Below the pieces are notes generated by a model that was not told where the DNA came from, ran no database searches, and saw nothing but the letters and a program-made list of their open reading frames with translations. The position numbers and the translations under genes are program-made. A stretch of DNA of 54,334 nucleotides from an uncultured delta proteobacterium (GTDB lineage Bacteria > Myxococcota_A > Polyangia > Haliangiales > Haliangiaceae), in assembly GCA_900696455.1 (NCBI GenBank), contig CAADGB010000202.1, positions 1-54,334 of the forward strand, in the 5' to 3' direction. This document shows positions 17,456 through 26,967 of the stretch, piece by piece (position 1 is the stretch's first letter; every line of letters starts with the position of its first letter).

Positions 17456-20394
17456 CGCACCCCCGGGGCGCGGTAGACCGCGCCGGTGTCGATCCAGCGG
17501 GCGAAGGCGGCGATCACGTCGGGGTCGACCGCCGGCACCGCGGCGCCGTCGGGCGGGCAGCGGCCGCTCAGGGCGCGCGGCGCGTCGAGCTCGCGCCCGG
17601 TGAGCTTCTCCATCAGGTACGAGCCGCGGGCGCTGGCGTTGCGCTCGTCGACGTAGCGCTTGCCCCCGGTCGAGCCCGGCCCCCACGCCTGCAGCGCCTC
17701 GTAGGCGGCGTCGTAGTAGGTGGTGGGAACCGGCACCAGCGCCAGCTCGCCGGCGGGCGTCGCCCCGGCGTGACAGCCGGCCACCGCGCACGAGCGCGAC
17801 AGGGTCGGCGCCAGGTCGCGCCCGAAGTCGAAGTCCTTGCCGCCGGCCGCGCCCACCCGCACCGGCGGCAGCGGTCGCCGCGGATCGCGGCCGGCGAAGG
17901 TCGACCGCGTCACCGAGGCCTGGGTGATGGCGTCGAGGTCGAGCGGGCCCAGGGCGTGGTCGGGATCGCCATCGACGGCGCCGTGGCAGCCCGCGCACAG
18001 CCGACCGTAGTCGCGCGGCTGCGCGCCCTGGGGGAAGCGCTCGCCGCCCTGGACGTGGAGCCAGAGCTGCGAGCGCGCGCCGACCGCGAAGCCGTCGCGG
18101 TCGACGAGCTGGAGGAGCAGCGGCACCCGCGCCGGCAGCTCGGCGTAGAGCGTGCCGTCCGCCGCCAGCTCGACCTCGCCGTAGGACGGCTGCGGCAGGT
18201 GGACGCCGTTGCTCCACCACGTCGACGCCGGATCGCCGTTGGCGACCCGGGCCGGATCGACCGCGTAGGTGGTGGCCGGCTCCCAGCTCGACCAGCCCAG
18301 GAAGCGGGCGCGGGCCAGGTCGGCGCGCGGCGGCCGCGGGATCGTGGGCGACAGCTCGCGGTTGATGGCCTCGACCACCGCCACGCCGCTGTGGCGCAGG
18401 AGCCCGTGGTCCCCGCCGTCCCAGGCGTCGGCGTGCGCGTCGTCGGGCGGCGGCCGCGCGACCACGATCGCGGGCTGATCGTCGGCGAGGCCGGGCGAGT
18501 CGTGCAGGGTCACGACCCCGCCCAGGCGCGGCCGGCCGGCGCGGTCGTCGATCGTCACCACCACCAGCGCGGTGTCGGGTGCGGCCCCGTCGTCGTCGAG
18601 CGCGAGGGCTGCGCCGGCGTGCGCGACCACCGCCCGGCCATCGGGGAGCGGCGCCGGATCCCGCCACAGCCCGCCCGGCGACGGCCCGGTGGGCGACGCC
18701 GCCGGCGTCAGCACGGTCCACGCGTGCTGGAAGCCGGCGACGGTGAGCGGACCGGCCGCGGCGTCGGGGCCGAACTGGCGCTCGACCAGCGCGAGCTGCC
18801 CGCCCTCCCAGCGGTTGCCGTCGGCGAGCAGGATCGCCAGATCGCGGCCGTCGGGCAGCTCGCGGAGCGACCACACCAGCGGCGCCGGCGCGGTCTGGCC
18901 GTGATGGGGGTGGTACTCGGGCTGGAGGTGATGGGCGCGGTCGTGGTCGGGCGGGAAGCGGAACACCGCGCCGCGGAACCCGCCGCCGGCCGGACGCACG
19001 GTCGTGAACGCGATCGAGCCCCGGAACTCGCCGGTGGCGAGGAAGGCCGGGGTGGCCTCCGGCGTCGGCGTGTAGGTGAGGCGCGTCGCCTGGCCGTCGG
19101 GCTCGAGGCGATACAGCTCGAGATCGCGGCGCCGCCCGGTGACGTCGGCGTGACCGGCGCGGTTCGAGGCGAAGAAGATCCGGTCGCCGGGGCCGTACAC
19201 CGGCCAGCGGTTGCTCACCCGCGGCCGGCCCGGGCCGCAGACGTCGAAGGTGAGCTGGCGCAGGCCGCCGCCGTCGAGGTCGAGCTCCCACAGGTTGTGG
19301 CAGTCGTCGCTCGTGCGCCGCATGGCGAAGGCGACCCGCGTCGCGTCGAGGCTCACCGCCGGATCGCGGAGGTCGGCGGGCCCGTCGGGGTGGGCGGCGG
19401 CGGTCAGGATCACCGGGGTCGCGCCCGGCGTCAGCCCCGGGTAGAGCCACAGGTCGCTGCCGGGGCGGAAGGCGTCGAGGTCGAGCGGATCGCGCGGCGC
19501 CGCCGGTCCGCGCACGAAGACCACCCCCGCCACCGCCGGCGGCCCGGCCCCGAGCGCGGCCCGCTCGGCCTCGGCCCAGGCCCGGAGCGCGCGCGCGCCT
19601 GGATCGTCCCGCGGGTCGCGGCCGTTCACCCGCGGGAAGAACAGCTCGTTGCCGCCGCGGTGGAGGATGCCGCCGGCGTCGAGCGGCAGCGCCTTGCGCA
19701 GGAGCCGCGACTGCCCGGGCTCGGCGACCAGCGCCAGGTTGGCGCGCGCCGCCTCGCGGCTGGCTCGCAGCTCCGCGACCGAGAGCTCGCCGCCGGCGCC
19801 GTCCATGGGCGGCACCAGCGGCAGCCCCGCGAACTGGGCGTCGCCGTGGCAGCGCCCCAGCATGCAGCCGCGATCGCGCAGCACCGGCAGCACGGTGTCG
19901 GCGAACTGGCGCTCGAGCTCGTGCAGCTCGTCGCGCGAGGTGCCCTCGCCGCCGCCGTCCTCGCCCTCGGCCCACGCCCGCATCGCCTGCCAGTCGGGGC
20001 TGTCGCGATCGAACGGGTGGCCGCCGGCGTGGGGCTGGCCGCCGCTGCCCAGGGCCAGCGGCTTGCGCAGGAGCGAGGAGTACTCGACGCGCTCGCGGTG
20101 GTTGACGCGACCGAGCGCGCTGGCGCGGGCCGCCGCCGCGTCGAGGGCGCGGCCGTGGCGGTCGACGTCGACGAAGAAGTAGGCGCGATCGATCACCTCC
20201 CCCGCCGCCTCCGCGCCCGGCGCCACGCCGTGACAGGCCGCCGACAGGCAGCGCCGCTCGAGCACCGGCAGGACCTCGTCGGCGAAGCGGTCGGCGGGCG
20301 ACGGCGCCGGACACGCCGCCAGGCCGAGGACGGCGCTCAGCCCCGCCGGCGACGCCGCCAGCAGGGCGAGGGTGGACGGCCTCGAGCTGCGCAC
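17452..20394 (-). CDS. PD40 propeller / multi-CX4CH haem lipoprotein
   Basis: 980 residues from GTG 20394 (a GTG at 20403 is the alternative). Lipoprotein signal ends AVLGLAAC. Haem-type motifs in order: CLSAACH (about residue 49), CMLGRCH, then far downstream CAGCH and CAVAGCH; three are CX4CH and one is CXXCH. Between them lies a TolB/PD40-type propeller (TRVAFAMRRTSDDCHNLWEL, LRQLTFDV, RIFFASNRAG). The layout recalls proteins carrying the hydrazine synthase alpha middle domain, which are spread well beyond anammox bacteria; I do not claim hydrazine chemistry. First gene of a seven-gene operon. Start 20394 is preferred since it is within one base of the transcription start predicted from the FNR-like box and TAGCGT hexamer. 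Confidence 0.8.
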   Translation of the reverse strand: MRSSRPSTLALLAASPAGLSAVLGLAACPAPSPADRFADEVLPVLERRCLSAACHGVAPGAEAAGEVIDRAYFFVDVDRHGRALDAAAARASALGRVNHRERVEYSSLLRKPLALGSGGQPHAGGHPFDRDSPDWQAMRAWAEGEDGGGEGTSRDELHELERQFADTVLPVLRDRGCMLGRCHGDAQFAGLPLVPPMDGAGGELSVAELRASREAARANLALVAEPGQSRLLRKALPLDAGGILHRGGNELFFPRVNGRDPRDDPGARALRAWAEAERAALGAGPPAVAGVVFVRGPAAPRDPLDLDAFRPGSDLWLYPGLTPGATPVILTAAAHPDGPADLRDPAVSLDATRVAFAMRRTSDDCHNLWELDLDGGGLRQLTFDVCGPGRPRVSNRWPVYGPGDRIFFASNRAGHADVTGRRRDLELYRLEPDGQATRLTYTPTPEATPAFLATGEFRGSIAFTTVRPAGGGFRGAVFRFPPDHDRAHHLQPEYHPHHGQTAPAPLVWSLRELPDGRDLAILLADGNRWEGGQLALVERQFGPDAAAGPLTVAGFQHAWTVLTPAASPTGPSPGGLWRDPAPLPDGRAVVAHAGAALALDDDGAAPDTALVVVTIDDRAGRPRLGGVVTLHDSPGLADDQPAIVVARPPPDDAHADAWDGGDHGLLRHSGVAVVEAINRELSPTIPRPPRADLARARFLGWSSWEPATTYAVDPARVANGDPASTWWSNGVHLPQPSYGEVELAADGTLYAELPARVPLLLQLVDRDGFAVGARSQLWLHVQGGERFPQGAQPRDYGRLCAGCHGAVDGDPDHALGPLDLDAITQASVTRSTFAGRDPRRPLPPVRVGAAGGKDFDFGRDLAPTLSRSCAVAGCHAGATPAGELALVPVPTTYYDAAYEALQAWGPGSTGGKRYVDERNASARGSYLMEKLTGRELDAPRALSGRCPPDGAAVPAVDPDVIAAFARWIDTGAVYRAPGVR

Positions 20395-20401
20395 CGCTGC
20401 C

Positions 20402-20471
20402 ACGCTAGGCGGGCCGGCGCCATCGCGAGTTGACGTCGATCATCTGCACCACCGGCGGGGCATGCCACCGT
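20402..20471. promoter_or_regulatory. Bidirectional FNR-like promoter between the 7-gene operon and the fnr operon
   Basis: One box TTGAC-GTCG-ATCAT (20430-20443). Leftward, a TAGCGT hexamer on the minus strand (20407-20402) lies 29.5 bases from the centre, giving a predicted start at 20395 beside the GTG at 20394. Rightward, CACCGT (20466-20471) lies 29.5 bases from the centre and the GTG at 20478 is exactly 41.5 away. A single palindrome thus appears to serve both directions symmetrically. Confidence 0.7.
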
Positions 20472-20477
20472 GATCCG

Positions 20478-21185
20478 GTGCACCGGCTCCTGGGTCAGGT
20501 CGCGCCCGCGGCCGGCGCCGTCGGCGTCGCCGTGGCCTGCGCCGCGCCCGCGCCCGCGAGCGACGCCGGCGGCGGGGGCGCCGACGCCGCGGCCGCGAGC
20601 TGCCCGCCCGGCGGCTGGGGCGCGGGCCGCCATCGCCTGTTCGTGCAGGGCCACCAGGGCGTCCGCCGTGCCGACGGCCGTCACCCCCTGCTCCACCAGC
20701 ACCCGGCGAGCGGCGGCCCGGTGCTGTGCGACGATCGGGTCTTCGTCGAGGACACCAGCGGCGACGGGGTGTGGCAGCCGGGCGAGGAGCCGCGGCCGCT
20801 CGGCCCCGACGGCATCGTCCACGGCGAGCACTTCCTGGTGGGCGCCGGCGCGCTGGTCGAGCTCGCGATCGAGCTGTGCGACGACCTCACCGGCGACGTC
20901 GCGCTCTACGTGCCGAACTTCGACGAGGCCGGCAGCCGCGCCCTGCACCAGCTCGTGGTGGTGAGCGAGGCCGGCGAGCACGTCCTCGCCGAGGCGGTGG
21001 ACGAGGAGGCCGGCCAGAGCGGCTACAACCCGTTCGTGCGCGTCCTGACCGGCGCCGACCCCGAGGCCCGCGCCGGCGACCTCCTGCTGCTGCGCTCGAT
21101 CAACCTGTCGGGCGCCGCGTTCTCGGTGATGGTGTGGCAGCCGCCCAGCGAGTACGAGGCGTGGGTGCTGGTGGAGGTGCCGTGA
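20478..21185 (+). CDS. putative lipoprotein of unknown function
   Basis: 235 residues from a GTG start chosen because it coincides with the predicted transcription start of the FNR-like promoter. The N-terminus (LGQVAPAAGAVGVAVAC) resembles a lipoprotein signal, followed by an Ala/Gly/Asp linker. The mature domain has acidic stretches (VFVEDTSGDGVWQPGEEP) like EF-hand-type calcium loops and a beta-rich C-terminus. No family recognised. Overlaps the next lipoprotein gene by 4 bases (GTGA) and so belongs to the fnr operon. Confidence 0.6.
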   Translation: MHRLLGQVAPAAGAVGVAVACAAPAPASDAGGGGADAAAASCPPGGWGAGRHRLFVQGHQGVRRADGRHPLLHQHPASGGPVLCDDRVFVEDTSGDGVWQPGEEPRPLGPDGIVHGEHFLVGAGALVELAIELCDDLTGDVALYVPNFDEAGSRALHQLVVVSEAGEHVLAEAVDEEAGQSGYNPFVRVLTGADPEARAGDLLLLRSINLSGAAFSVMVWQPPSEYEAWVLVEVP

Positions 21186-21748
21186 GGGCCGCGTCGCGCG
21201 CGATGGCGGTGGCGACGGCGCTGGCGCTGGCGCTGGCGCCGACGGCCGGCTGCGGCCGGGCCGGGCCCGACGCCACGATCGACGCCCCGCCACGCGACCC
21301 GCCGCCGCCGTGCGCGGCCCGCGATCTCGAGCTCGGCCGCTGCCAGCGCGACGACGGCGCGCCGTGCACCGGCGCGCTCGACGAGGTGCGCCGCTTCGCG
21401 CCGCTCGCCGAGGGCGGCCCGATCACGGTCGTCACCGGCCCCCAGGGGGCGTGGATGCTCGTCTTCTCCGCCCGCACCGCCGGCATCGTCGCCGGTGACC
21501 CCGGCGACCCGGTCGATCCCGACAACCCGCTGGTCGAGCTCGTGGTGTCGCGCGCCGGCGCCGAGGTCGCGCTCTACCGCGGCCGGGTCGGCTTCGCCGC
21601 CGCCGGCGATCAGGTCGAGGCCTCCGGCCTGTTCGTGATCACCGAGGACACCAGCCTCGTCGGCCAGGCCCTGGTCGCGCACGGCCGGCTGACCGACGTC
21701 GCCGGCGCCCTCCGCTGCGGGGAGGTGGGGTTCACCGCGGCGCGTTGA
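21182..21748 (+). CDS. putative lipoprotein of unknown function
   Basis: 188 residues from GTG 21182, coupled to the preceding gene. Signal with a lipobox (ALAPTAGC), then a Pro-rich spacer and a compact beta-rich domain containing two to four cysteines (GRCQRDDGAPC, ALRCGEV). No family recognised. It lies 77 bases before the fnr-like gene and probably shares its transcript. Confidence 0.6.
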   Translation: MRAASRAMAVATALALALAPTAGCGRAGPDATIDAPPRDPPPPCAARDLELGRCQRDDGAPCTGALDEVRRFAPLAEGGPITVVTGPQGAWMLVFSARTAGIVAGDPGDPVDPDNPLVELVVSRAGAEVALYRGRVGFAAAGDQVEASGLFVITEDTSLVGQALVAHGRLTDVAGALRCGEVGFTAAR

Positions 21749-21825
21749 CGCAGCGCACGGTCTGCGCACCCGCGCGCGACATGACGGGGGGTCAGGCTGG
21801 CACATCGGCTGCACCGGCTCCGCCC

Positions 21826-22473
21826 ATGCTCACACAGCCGACCGCGATCACGAGTTGCTCGTCGTGCCCGTGCGGCCAGGCCGCAGGCGTCCGCTGGGGT
21901 GGGCGCTGCCCGCTGGTGGACCGCAAGCGCCGGCGCGACGAGACCCTGGCGCTCGAGGGCCAACCCATCGAGACCGTGTGGTTCGTCAAGCGCGGCACCG
22001 TCGTGCTGTCGCGCAGCGGACCGGACGGCATCGAGCGCCCGCGCCTGGTGCGAGGGCCCGGGACCTTCCTCGGCCTCGAGGTGCTGGTGCGGAGCACCTA
22101 CGCGGACACGATGCGTACGACGGAGCCGACGATCGTCTGCGGGATCAGCCGGGATTCGCTCGACGCCTGGCTGGGGCCCAAGGGTAGCCCGGCCCGCATG
22201 GCGCTCGAGCAGACGCTGGTCGCCACCGCCGACGACCGGCCGCGCGCCGCCGGCGCCGACGGCACCGCGCTCAAGCGGGTCGCGCGCTGGATCCTCGACG
22301 ACGCCGCCGCGAGCTGCCGGGTGCCGCGCCACGTGGTCGCCGCGCTGCTCGGCATGGTCCCCGAGACCCTGTCGCGCTCGCTCGCCCAGCTCCACGACGA
22401 CGGCTTGATCGCCGTCACCCGCCGGTCGATCACGGTCACCGACCGCCCCCGGCTGGAGGAGCTCGGCTCGTGA
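21826..22473 (+). CDS. FNR-type oxygen-sensing transcription regulator (Crp/Fnr family)
   Basis: 215 residues from ATG 21826 (an ATG at 21781 is possible). N-terminal cysteines at 11, 14, 16 and 28, plus Cys105 in EPTIVCGISRDSLD, which lines up with E. coli FNR Cys122 in SMVCEIPFETLD. This is the ligand set for an oxygen-labile [4Fe-4S] cluster. The C-terminal winged helix has VPRHVVAALLGMVPETLSR; ETLSR carries the Glu, Ser and Arg that read TTGA half-sites in FNR. The sensory roll is shorter than in E. coli FNR. Third gene of an operon that starts at an FNR-like box, so autoregulation is likely. Predicted to govern the boxes at 8854, 8926, 10106, 20430, 33888 and 39896. Confidence 0.88.
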   Translation: MLTQPTAITSCSSCPCGQAAGVRWGGRCPLVDRKRRRDETLALEGQPIETVWFVKRGTVVLSRSGPDGIERPRLVRGPGTFLGLEVLVRSTYADTMRTTEPTIVCGISRDSLDAWLGPKGSPARMALEQTLVATADDRPRAAGADGTALKRVARWILDDAAASCRVPRHVVAALLGMVPETLSRSLAQLHDDGLIAVTRRSITVTDRPRLEELGS

Positions 22474-22516
22474 GGCTGCGCGTGCTCCCCCGCAGCTAGC
22501 GTCGCCCCCTCGCAAC

Positions 22517-22549
22517 CCCTGCGCGGTTCTGCCGCAGGGCCGGATTTTT
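22517..22549 (+). terminator. possible intrinsic terminator after the fnr-like gene
   Basis: CCCTGCG (22517-22523), a 9-base loop, CGCAGGG (22533-22539), then after five bases a T5 run (22545-22549). The T-run is rare in this GC-rich sequence. The gap between stem and T-run is longer than ideal. Confidence 0.45.
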
Positions 22550-22673
22550 CGCGCAACCGTTACGCGCGCTGCCTGCGACAGACGCGCGTCCTGCGCGAAT
22601 TCTCTGCGGGGTCCGCCGGCGCTCTTGATCCCCGGTGATGGGCTCGTGCCTTGCTTCGGGACCGGCCCGTCTG

Positions 22674-23480
22674 ATGACGACGACGGTGGCCACCGATCTG
22701 GCCGGGCGATGGCGCCGGGCGCGCCGCGCCGCGTTGAGCCGCGCCGTCCTCGACGCCGCGCGCACCGCGACCGCCGGCACGCTCGACGCCGCGGCGGTGG
22801 CCGCGCTCGATCCCGCGGCGGTGGCCGCGCTCGACGACGACGCCCTGGCGCGCGCCGCGCTCGAGCGCGCTCCCGAGGCCGCGCTGCGCGGCGTCTACGA
22901 CGCCAGCCACCGGCTCGGCGCCTCGTTCCGCGCGTACTTCCACCTCGACCTGCCGCTGGCCGACCTCGAGCACCTCCTGCCGGCCCTCGGCGCGGCGTGC
23001 ACCGAGCGGGCGTGGCAGCGCGTCGACGACGAGCCGGCGCGGCGCGGCAGCCGCCCGCCGTGCGCGGCGACCACCCTCCACCCGCGGGCGTGCGCGCTGT
23101 GGCGCGAGGCCACCGCCGGCCTCGTCCACGGCCTGTCGAGCGCGGTCCGCTTCGCCCGCCACGCCAGCGGCGGCGCCGGCGACGCGAGCTGCGTCGACGT
23201 GCTCCACGTCCACCCCGAGAGCCCCTCCCGCTTCGGCCCGCTCCCCGCGGCGCTGCGCGCCGGCCTCGAGCAGATCCGCCGCACCGCGCGCGCCTTCGAT
23301 CCGACGCTCGAGCTCGACTTCCTCGGCGTGTCGGAGGGGACCCTCTACTACCGCGCCCACCGGAGCGGGGCCGCCGGCGCGGAGCACGCGTCCACGTCGA
23401 TCGAACCCGCGATCCGTCGCCGCTTCCCCGATCTCGCCCTGTGCGAGGTCTCGCCCCGCCCGGTGATCGCCACGTCCTGA
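22674..23480 (+). CDS. conserved-looking hypothetical protein upstream of the molybdoenzyme
   Basis: 268 residues from ATG 22674 (ATG 22638 is an alternative). No signal peptide and no family recognised. The N-terminal third is Ala/Leu/Asp-rich with a short 24-base duplication encoding AAVAALD repeats. The rest has cysteines in LGAACTERAW, PPCAATTLHPRACALW and ASCVDVLHVHPES, then a beta-rich end (LELDFLGVSEGTLYYRAH). It ends 21 bases before the NXR-like alpha gene, which has an AGGAG site, so it is likely co-transcribed and might assist assembly of that enzyme. Confidence 0.55.
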   Translation: MTTTVATDLAGRWRRARRAALSRAVLDAARTATAGTLDAAAVAALDPAAVAALDDDALARAALERAPEAALRGVYDASHRLGASFRAYFHLDLPLADLEHLLPALGAACTERAWQRVDDEPARRGSRPPCAATTLHPRACALWREATAGLVHGLSSAVRFARHASGGAGDASCVDVLHVHPESPSRFGPLPAALRAGLEQIRRTARAFDPTLELDFLGVSEGTLYYRAHRSGAAGAEHASTSIEPAIRRRFPDLALCEVSPRPVIATS

Positions 23481-23501
23481 GCGCATCTCGAGGAGAGCTC
23501 C

Positions 23502-26500
23502 ATGTCCAACGTCACCCGTCGCCTGTTCCTCCAGGGCCTCCTGGGCGCCACCGCCGCCGGCGCCGCCCAGGCCGCGCCGCTGCGCTTCTTCAAGCCGACC
23601 CACGTCGACAACCCGCTCGCCGCCTACCCCGGTCGCGACTGGGAGGAGACCTACCGCAACATCTTCAAGCCCGACAGCTCGTTCGTCTTCCTGTGCGCGC
23701 CCAACGACACCCACAACTGCCTGCTGCGCGCCTACGTCAAGAACGGCATCGTCGTCCGCATCGGGCCGACCTTCGGCTACGGCAAGGCCAAGGACCTCTA
23801 CGGCAACACCGCGTCGCACCGCTGGGATCCGCGGCTGTGTCAGAAGGGGCTGGCGCTGGTCCGCCGCATCTACGGCGATCGCCGGGTCAAGGCGCCGATG
23901 ATCCGCACCGGCTGGAAGGCGTGGGTCGACGCCGGCTTCCCGCGCGACGCCAGCGGCAAGCCCGAGCCCCGCTACTTCGAGCGCGGCAAGGACACCTGGA
24001 CGCGGGCGAGCTGGGACGACGCCTGCGGCTACGCCGCCCGCGCCCTCGACAACATCATCCGCACCTACAGCGGCGAGGAGGGCACCCGGCGCCTCCGCGC
24101 CCAGGGCTACGACCCGTCGATGATCGAGGCGCTCGACGGCGCCGGCACCCAGACCGTCAAGCTGCGCGGAGGCATGGCCTTCCTCGGCGCCACCCGCATC
24201 TTCGGCCTCTACCGCTTCGCCTCGAGCCTGGCGCTCGCCGACGCCAAGGTCCGCGGCGTCGGCCCCGACCAGGCCCATGGCGGCCGCGGCTGGGACAGCT
24301 ATTCGTGGCACACCGACCTGCCGCCCGGCCACCCCATGGGCACCGGCGCCCAGACCAACGACTTCGACCTGTTCACGGTCGAGAACTCGAAGCTCTGCGT
24401 CGTCTGGGGCATGAACTGGATCACCACCAAGATGCCCGACAGCCACTGGCTGACCGAGGCCCGGCTCAAGGGCACCAGGGTCGTGGTGGTCACCGTCGAG
24501 TACAGCGCCACCGCCAGCAAGGGCGACGAGGTGGTGGTGATCCGGCCCGGCACCGACCCGGCGTTCGCGCTCGGCCTGGCCCAGGTGATCGTGTCGCAGA
24601 AGCTCTACGACCAGCGCTGGGTCGAGACCAACACCGACCTGCCGTTCCTCGTGCGCATGGACACCCTGCAGCCGCTGCGGCCCGAGGAGCTGGCCACCAC
24701 CGAGCTCCCCGGCTACCGCGCCCGGCCGGCAGGCGGCGCCACCCTGATCAAGCAGGGCGACAAGGCGCCGGCGCCGGTCGGCCACAAGGGCCAGTACCTG
24801 CCCGAGGCGCTCGCCGCCGACTTCGGCGCCTACGTCATCGCCGACGCCCGCAGCAAGAAGCTGGTCGCGATCAACCGGGACCAGGTCGGCCCGCGGGCCC
24901 GCGCCACCGCGCCCGACCTCCACGCCCGCCGCGAGGTCACGCTGGCCGACGGCAAGAAGGTCGAGGTCCGCACCCACTTCGCGCTCCTGGCCGAGTACCT
25001 CGACCAGAACATGACCCCGGCCCAGGTGTCGCAGCTCACCGGCGCGCCGGCCTCGGCGATCGAGCAGCTCGCCCGCCAGATCGCGGCCAACCCGGAGAAG
25101 ACCACGATCGCCACCGGCATGGGGCCCAACCAGTTCTTCAACGCCGACCTCAAGGACCGCGCCATCCTGCTGGTGGCCGCGCTCACCCGCAACCTCGGCT
25201 TCCCCGGCGGCAACGTCGGCAGCTACGCCGGCAACTACCGCTCGGCGCTGTTCGGCGGGCTGCCGCTGTACGCCGCCGAGGATCCGTTCCAGCTCCAGCT
25301 CGACCCCGCGGGCGAGGTCAAGACCCGCAAGTACTCCACCTACGAGTCGCTGCACTACTACAACTACGGCGACCGGCCGCTGCGCGTCGGCAACAAGCTG
25401 TTCACCGGCCAGGGCCACCTGCCGACGCCGACCAAGGCGATGTGGCTCAACAACAGCAACTCGGTCATCGCCAACGTCAAGTGGCACTACGACGTCGTCC
25501 ACAACACGCTGCCCAAGATCGAGTTCATCGCCTTCGCCGACTGGTGGTGGACCGCCTCGTGCGAGTACGCCGACATCGTCTTCGCCGCCGACTCGTGGGC
25601 GGAGATGACCCAGCCCGACCTCACCGGGAGCTGCACCAACCCCTTCGTCCAGGTCTTCCCGTCCACGCCGCTGCCGCGGGTCTTCGACACCAAGCCCGAC
25701 CTCGAGATCATCGCCGGCGTCGGCCGCGCCCTGGCCAAGCTCCTCGACGAGCCGCGGCTGGCCGACGCCTGGCGCTTCGCCGACGGCGAGGACGTCGGCG
25801 TCTACCTGCAGCGCATCATCGACGGCTCGGCGTCGTTGCGCGGCTACCGCTTCGACAGGCTGCACGCGCTGGCCAAGGAGGGCGTCCCCGCCCTCCTCAA
25901 CGTCCGCACCTACCCCCGCAACTCGTCGTTCGAGCACCAGCAGGGCGAACAGCCCTGGCACACCAAGTCCGGGCGGCTCGAGTTCTACCGCTTCGAGCCC
26001 GAGTTCGTCGAGAGCGGCGAGAACCTGGTCGTCTACCGCGAGCCGATCGACTCGACCTTCCACGAGCCCAACGTGATCGTCGCCGCCGCCCACCCGGCGC
26101 TGCGCCCGACCCAGCCCCAGGACTACGGCCTGGCCCCGACCGACACCTCGGTCGAGGTCCGGCAGGTCCGCCACGTGATGCGCACGGTGTCCGAGACCAT
26201 GGCCTCCCAGCACCCGCTGATGGCCCGCGGCTATCGCCACATCTACCACACCCCCAAGTACCGCCACGGCGCCCACACCACGCCGGTCGACACCGACTTC
26301 ACCAGCGTGCTGTTCGGCCCGTTCGGCGACGTCTACCGCCACGACAAGCGCCTGCCGTCGGTGACCGAGGGCTACATGGACATCCACCCCCTCGACGCCC
26401 GCGAGCTCGGCCTCGACGACGGCGACTACGTCTACGTCGACGCCGATCCCGAGGACCGGCCGTTCCGCGGCTACAAGGGTGACCCCAAGGACGACGCCTC

Positions 26501-26960
26501 GCGGCTGTCGCGGCTGATGCTCCGCGTCCGCTACTACCCGGGCACGCCGCGCAACGTGGCCCGCACCTGGCACAACATGTACGGCGCGACCTACGGGAGC
26601 ATGCGCGGCCACGAGACCCGCAAGGATGGCCTGGCCAAGAACCCCGACACCAACTACCAGTCGATGTACCGCTACGGGTCGCACCAGTCGGCCACCCGCG
26701 CCTGGCTCAAGCCGACGCTCATGACCGAGACGCTGGTGCACAAGGACATGGTGGGGCAGACCCTGATGAAGGGCTTCCTTGCCGACGTCCACTGCCCGGT
26801 CGGCGCCCCGCGCGAGGCCTTCGTCAAGCTCACCCGCGCCGAGCCCGGCGGGGTCGGCGGCAGCGGGCTGTGGCGGCCGGCGGCCAAGGGCTTCCGTCCG
26901 ACCTACGAGAGCGCGGCGATGAAGGCGTACCTGAGCGGCGAGTTCACCAAGGTCAAGTGA
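23502..26960 (+). CDS. periplasmic type II molybdoenzyme catalytic subunit, NxrA/NarG-like
   Basis: 1152 residues. DMSO reductase superfamily, type II: a bis-MGD molybdenum enzyme for nitrate/nitrite or a similar oxyanion. Twin-arginine signal ([12 protein letters not shown]) puts it in the periplasm. The N-terminal cluster motif is C65-x3-D69-x3-C73-x39-C113 (CAPNDTHNC), with Asp where NarG has its first Cys; the segment [10 protein letters not shown] supplies the Mo-ligand Asp (about residue 272). These motifs, the length and many flanking stretches ([31 protein letters not shown]) match my memory of Nitrospira-type NxrA more than E. coli NarG, ethylbenzene dehydrogenase or chlorate reductase. 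Direction (nitrite oxidation, nitrate or (per)chlorate reduction) cannot be read from sequence. A strong AGGAG ribosome site precedes the ATG. Confidence 0.85.
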   Translation: MSNVTRRLFLQGLLGATAAGAAQAAPLRFFKPTHVDNPLAAYPGRDWEETYRNIFKPDSSFVFLCAPNDTHNCLLRAYVKNGIVVRIGPTFGYGKAKDLYGNTASHRWDPRLCQKGLALVRRIYGDRRVKAPMIRTGWKAWVDAGFPRDASGKPEPRYFERGKDTWTRASWDDACGYAARALDNIIRTYSGEEGTRRLRAQGYDPSMIEALDGAGTQTVKLRGGMAFLGATRIFGLYRFASSLALADAKVRGVGPDQAHGGRGWDSYSWHTDLPPGHPMGTGAQTNDFDLFTVENSKLCVVWGMNWITTKMPDSHWLTEARLKGTRVVVVTVEYSATASKGDEVVVIRPGTDPAFALGLAQVIVSQKLYDQRWVETNTDLPFLVRMDTLQPLRPEELATTELPGYRARPAGGATLIKQGDKAPAPVGHKGQYLPEALAADFGAYVIADARSKKLVAINRDQVGPRARATAPDLHARREVTLADGKKVEVRTHFALLAEYLDQNMTPAQVSQLTGAPASAIEQLARQIAANPEKTTIATGMGPNQFFNADLKDRAILLVAALTRNLGFPGGNVGSYAGNYRSALFGGLPLYAAEDPFQLQLDPAGEVKTRKYSTYESLHYYNYGDRPLRVGNKLFTGQGHLPTPTKAMWLNNSNSVIANVKWHYDVVHNTLPKIEFIAFADWWWTASCEYADIVFAADSWAEMTQPDLTGSCTNPFVQVFPSTPLPRVFDTKPDLEIIAGVGRALAKLLDEPRLADAWRFADGEDVGVYLQRIIDGSASLRGYRFDRLHALAKEGVPALLNVRTYPRNSSFEHQQGEQPWHTKSGRLEFYRFEPEFVESGENLVVYREPIDSTFHEPNVIVAAAHPALRPTQPQDYGLAPTDTSVEVRQVRHVMRTVSETMASQHPLMARGYRHIYHTPKYRHGAHTTPVDTDFTSVLFGPFGDVYRHDKRLPSVTEGYMDIHPLDARELGLDDGDYVYVDADPEDRPFRGYKGDPKDDASRLSRLMLRVRYYPGTPRNVARTWHNMYGATYGSMRGHETRKDGLAKNPDTNYQSMYRYGSHQSATRAWLKPTLMTETLVHKDMVGQTLMKGFLADVHCPVGAPREAFVKLTRAEPGGVGGSGLWRPAAKGFRPTYESAAMKAYLSGEFTKVK

Positions 26961-26967
26961 GGTCCCC

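Noticed and set aside
17452-20394. Hydrazine synthase alpha subunit
   Set aside because: The propeller plus haem layout is reminiscent, but the CX4CH bias and the absence of partner subunits do not support hydrazine chemistry.
22625-22638. TTGAT half-site before the hypothetical gene ahead of the molybdoenzyme
   Set aside because: The second half (GGTGA) does not match and no -10 is placed correctly.
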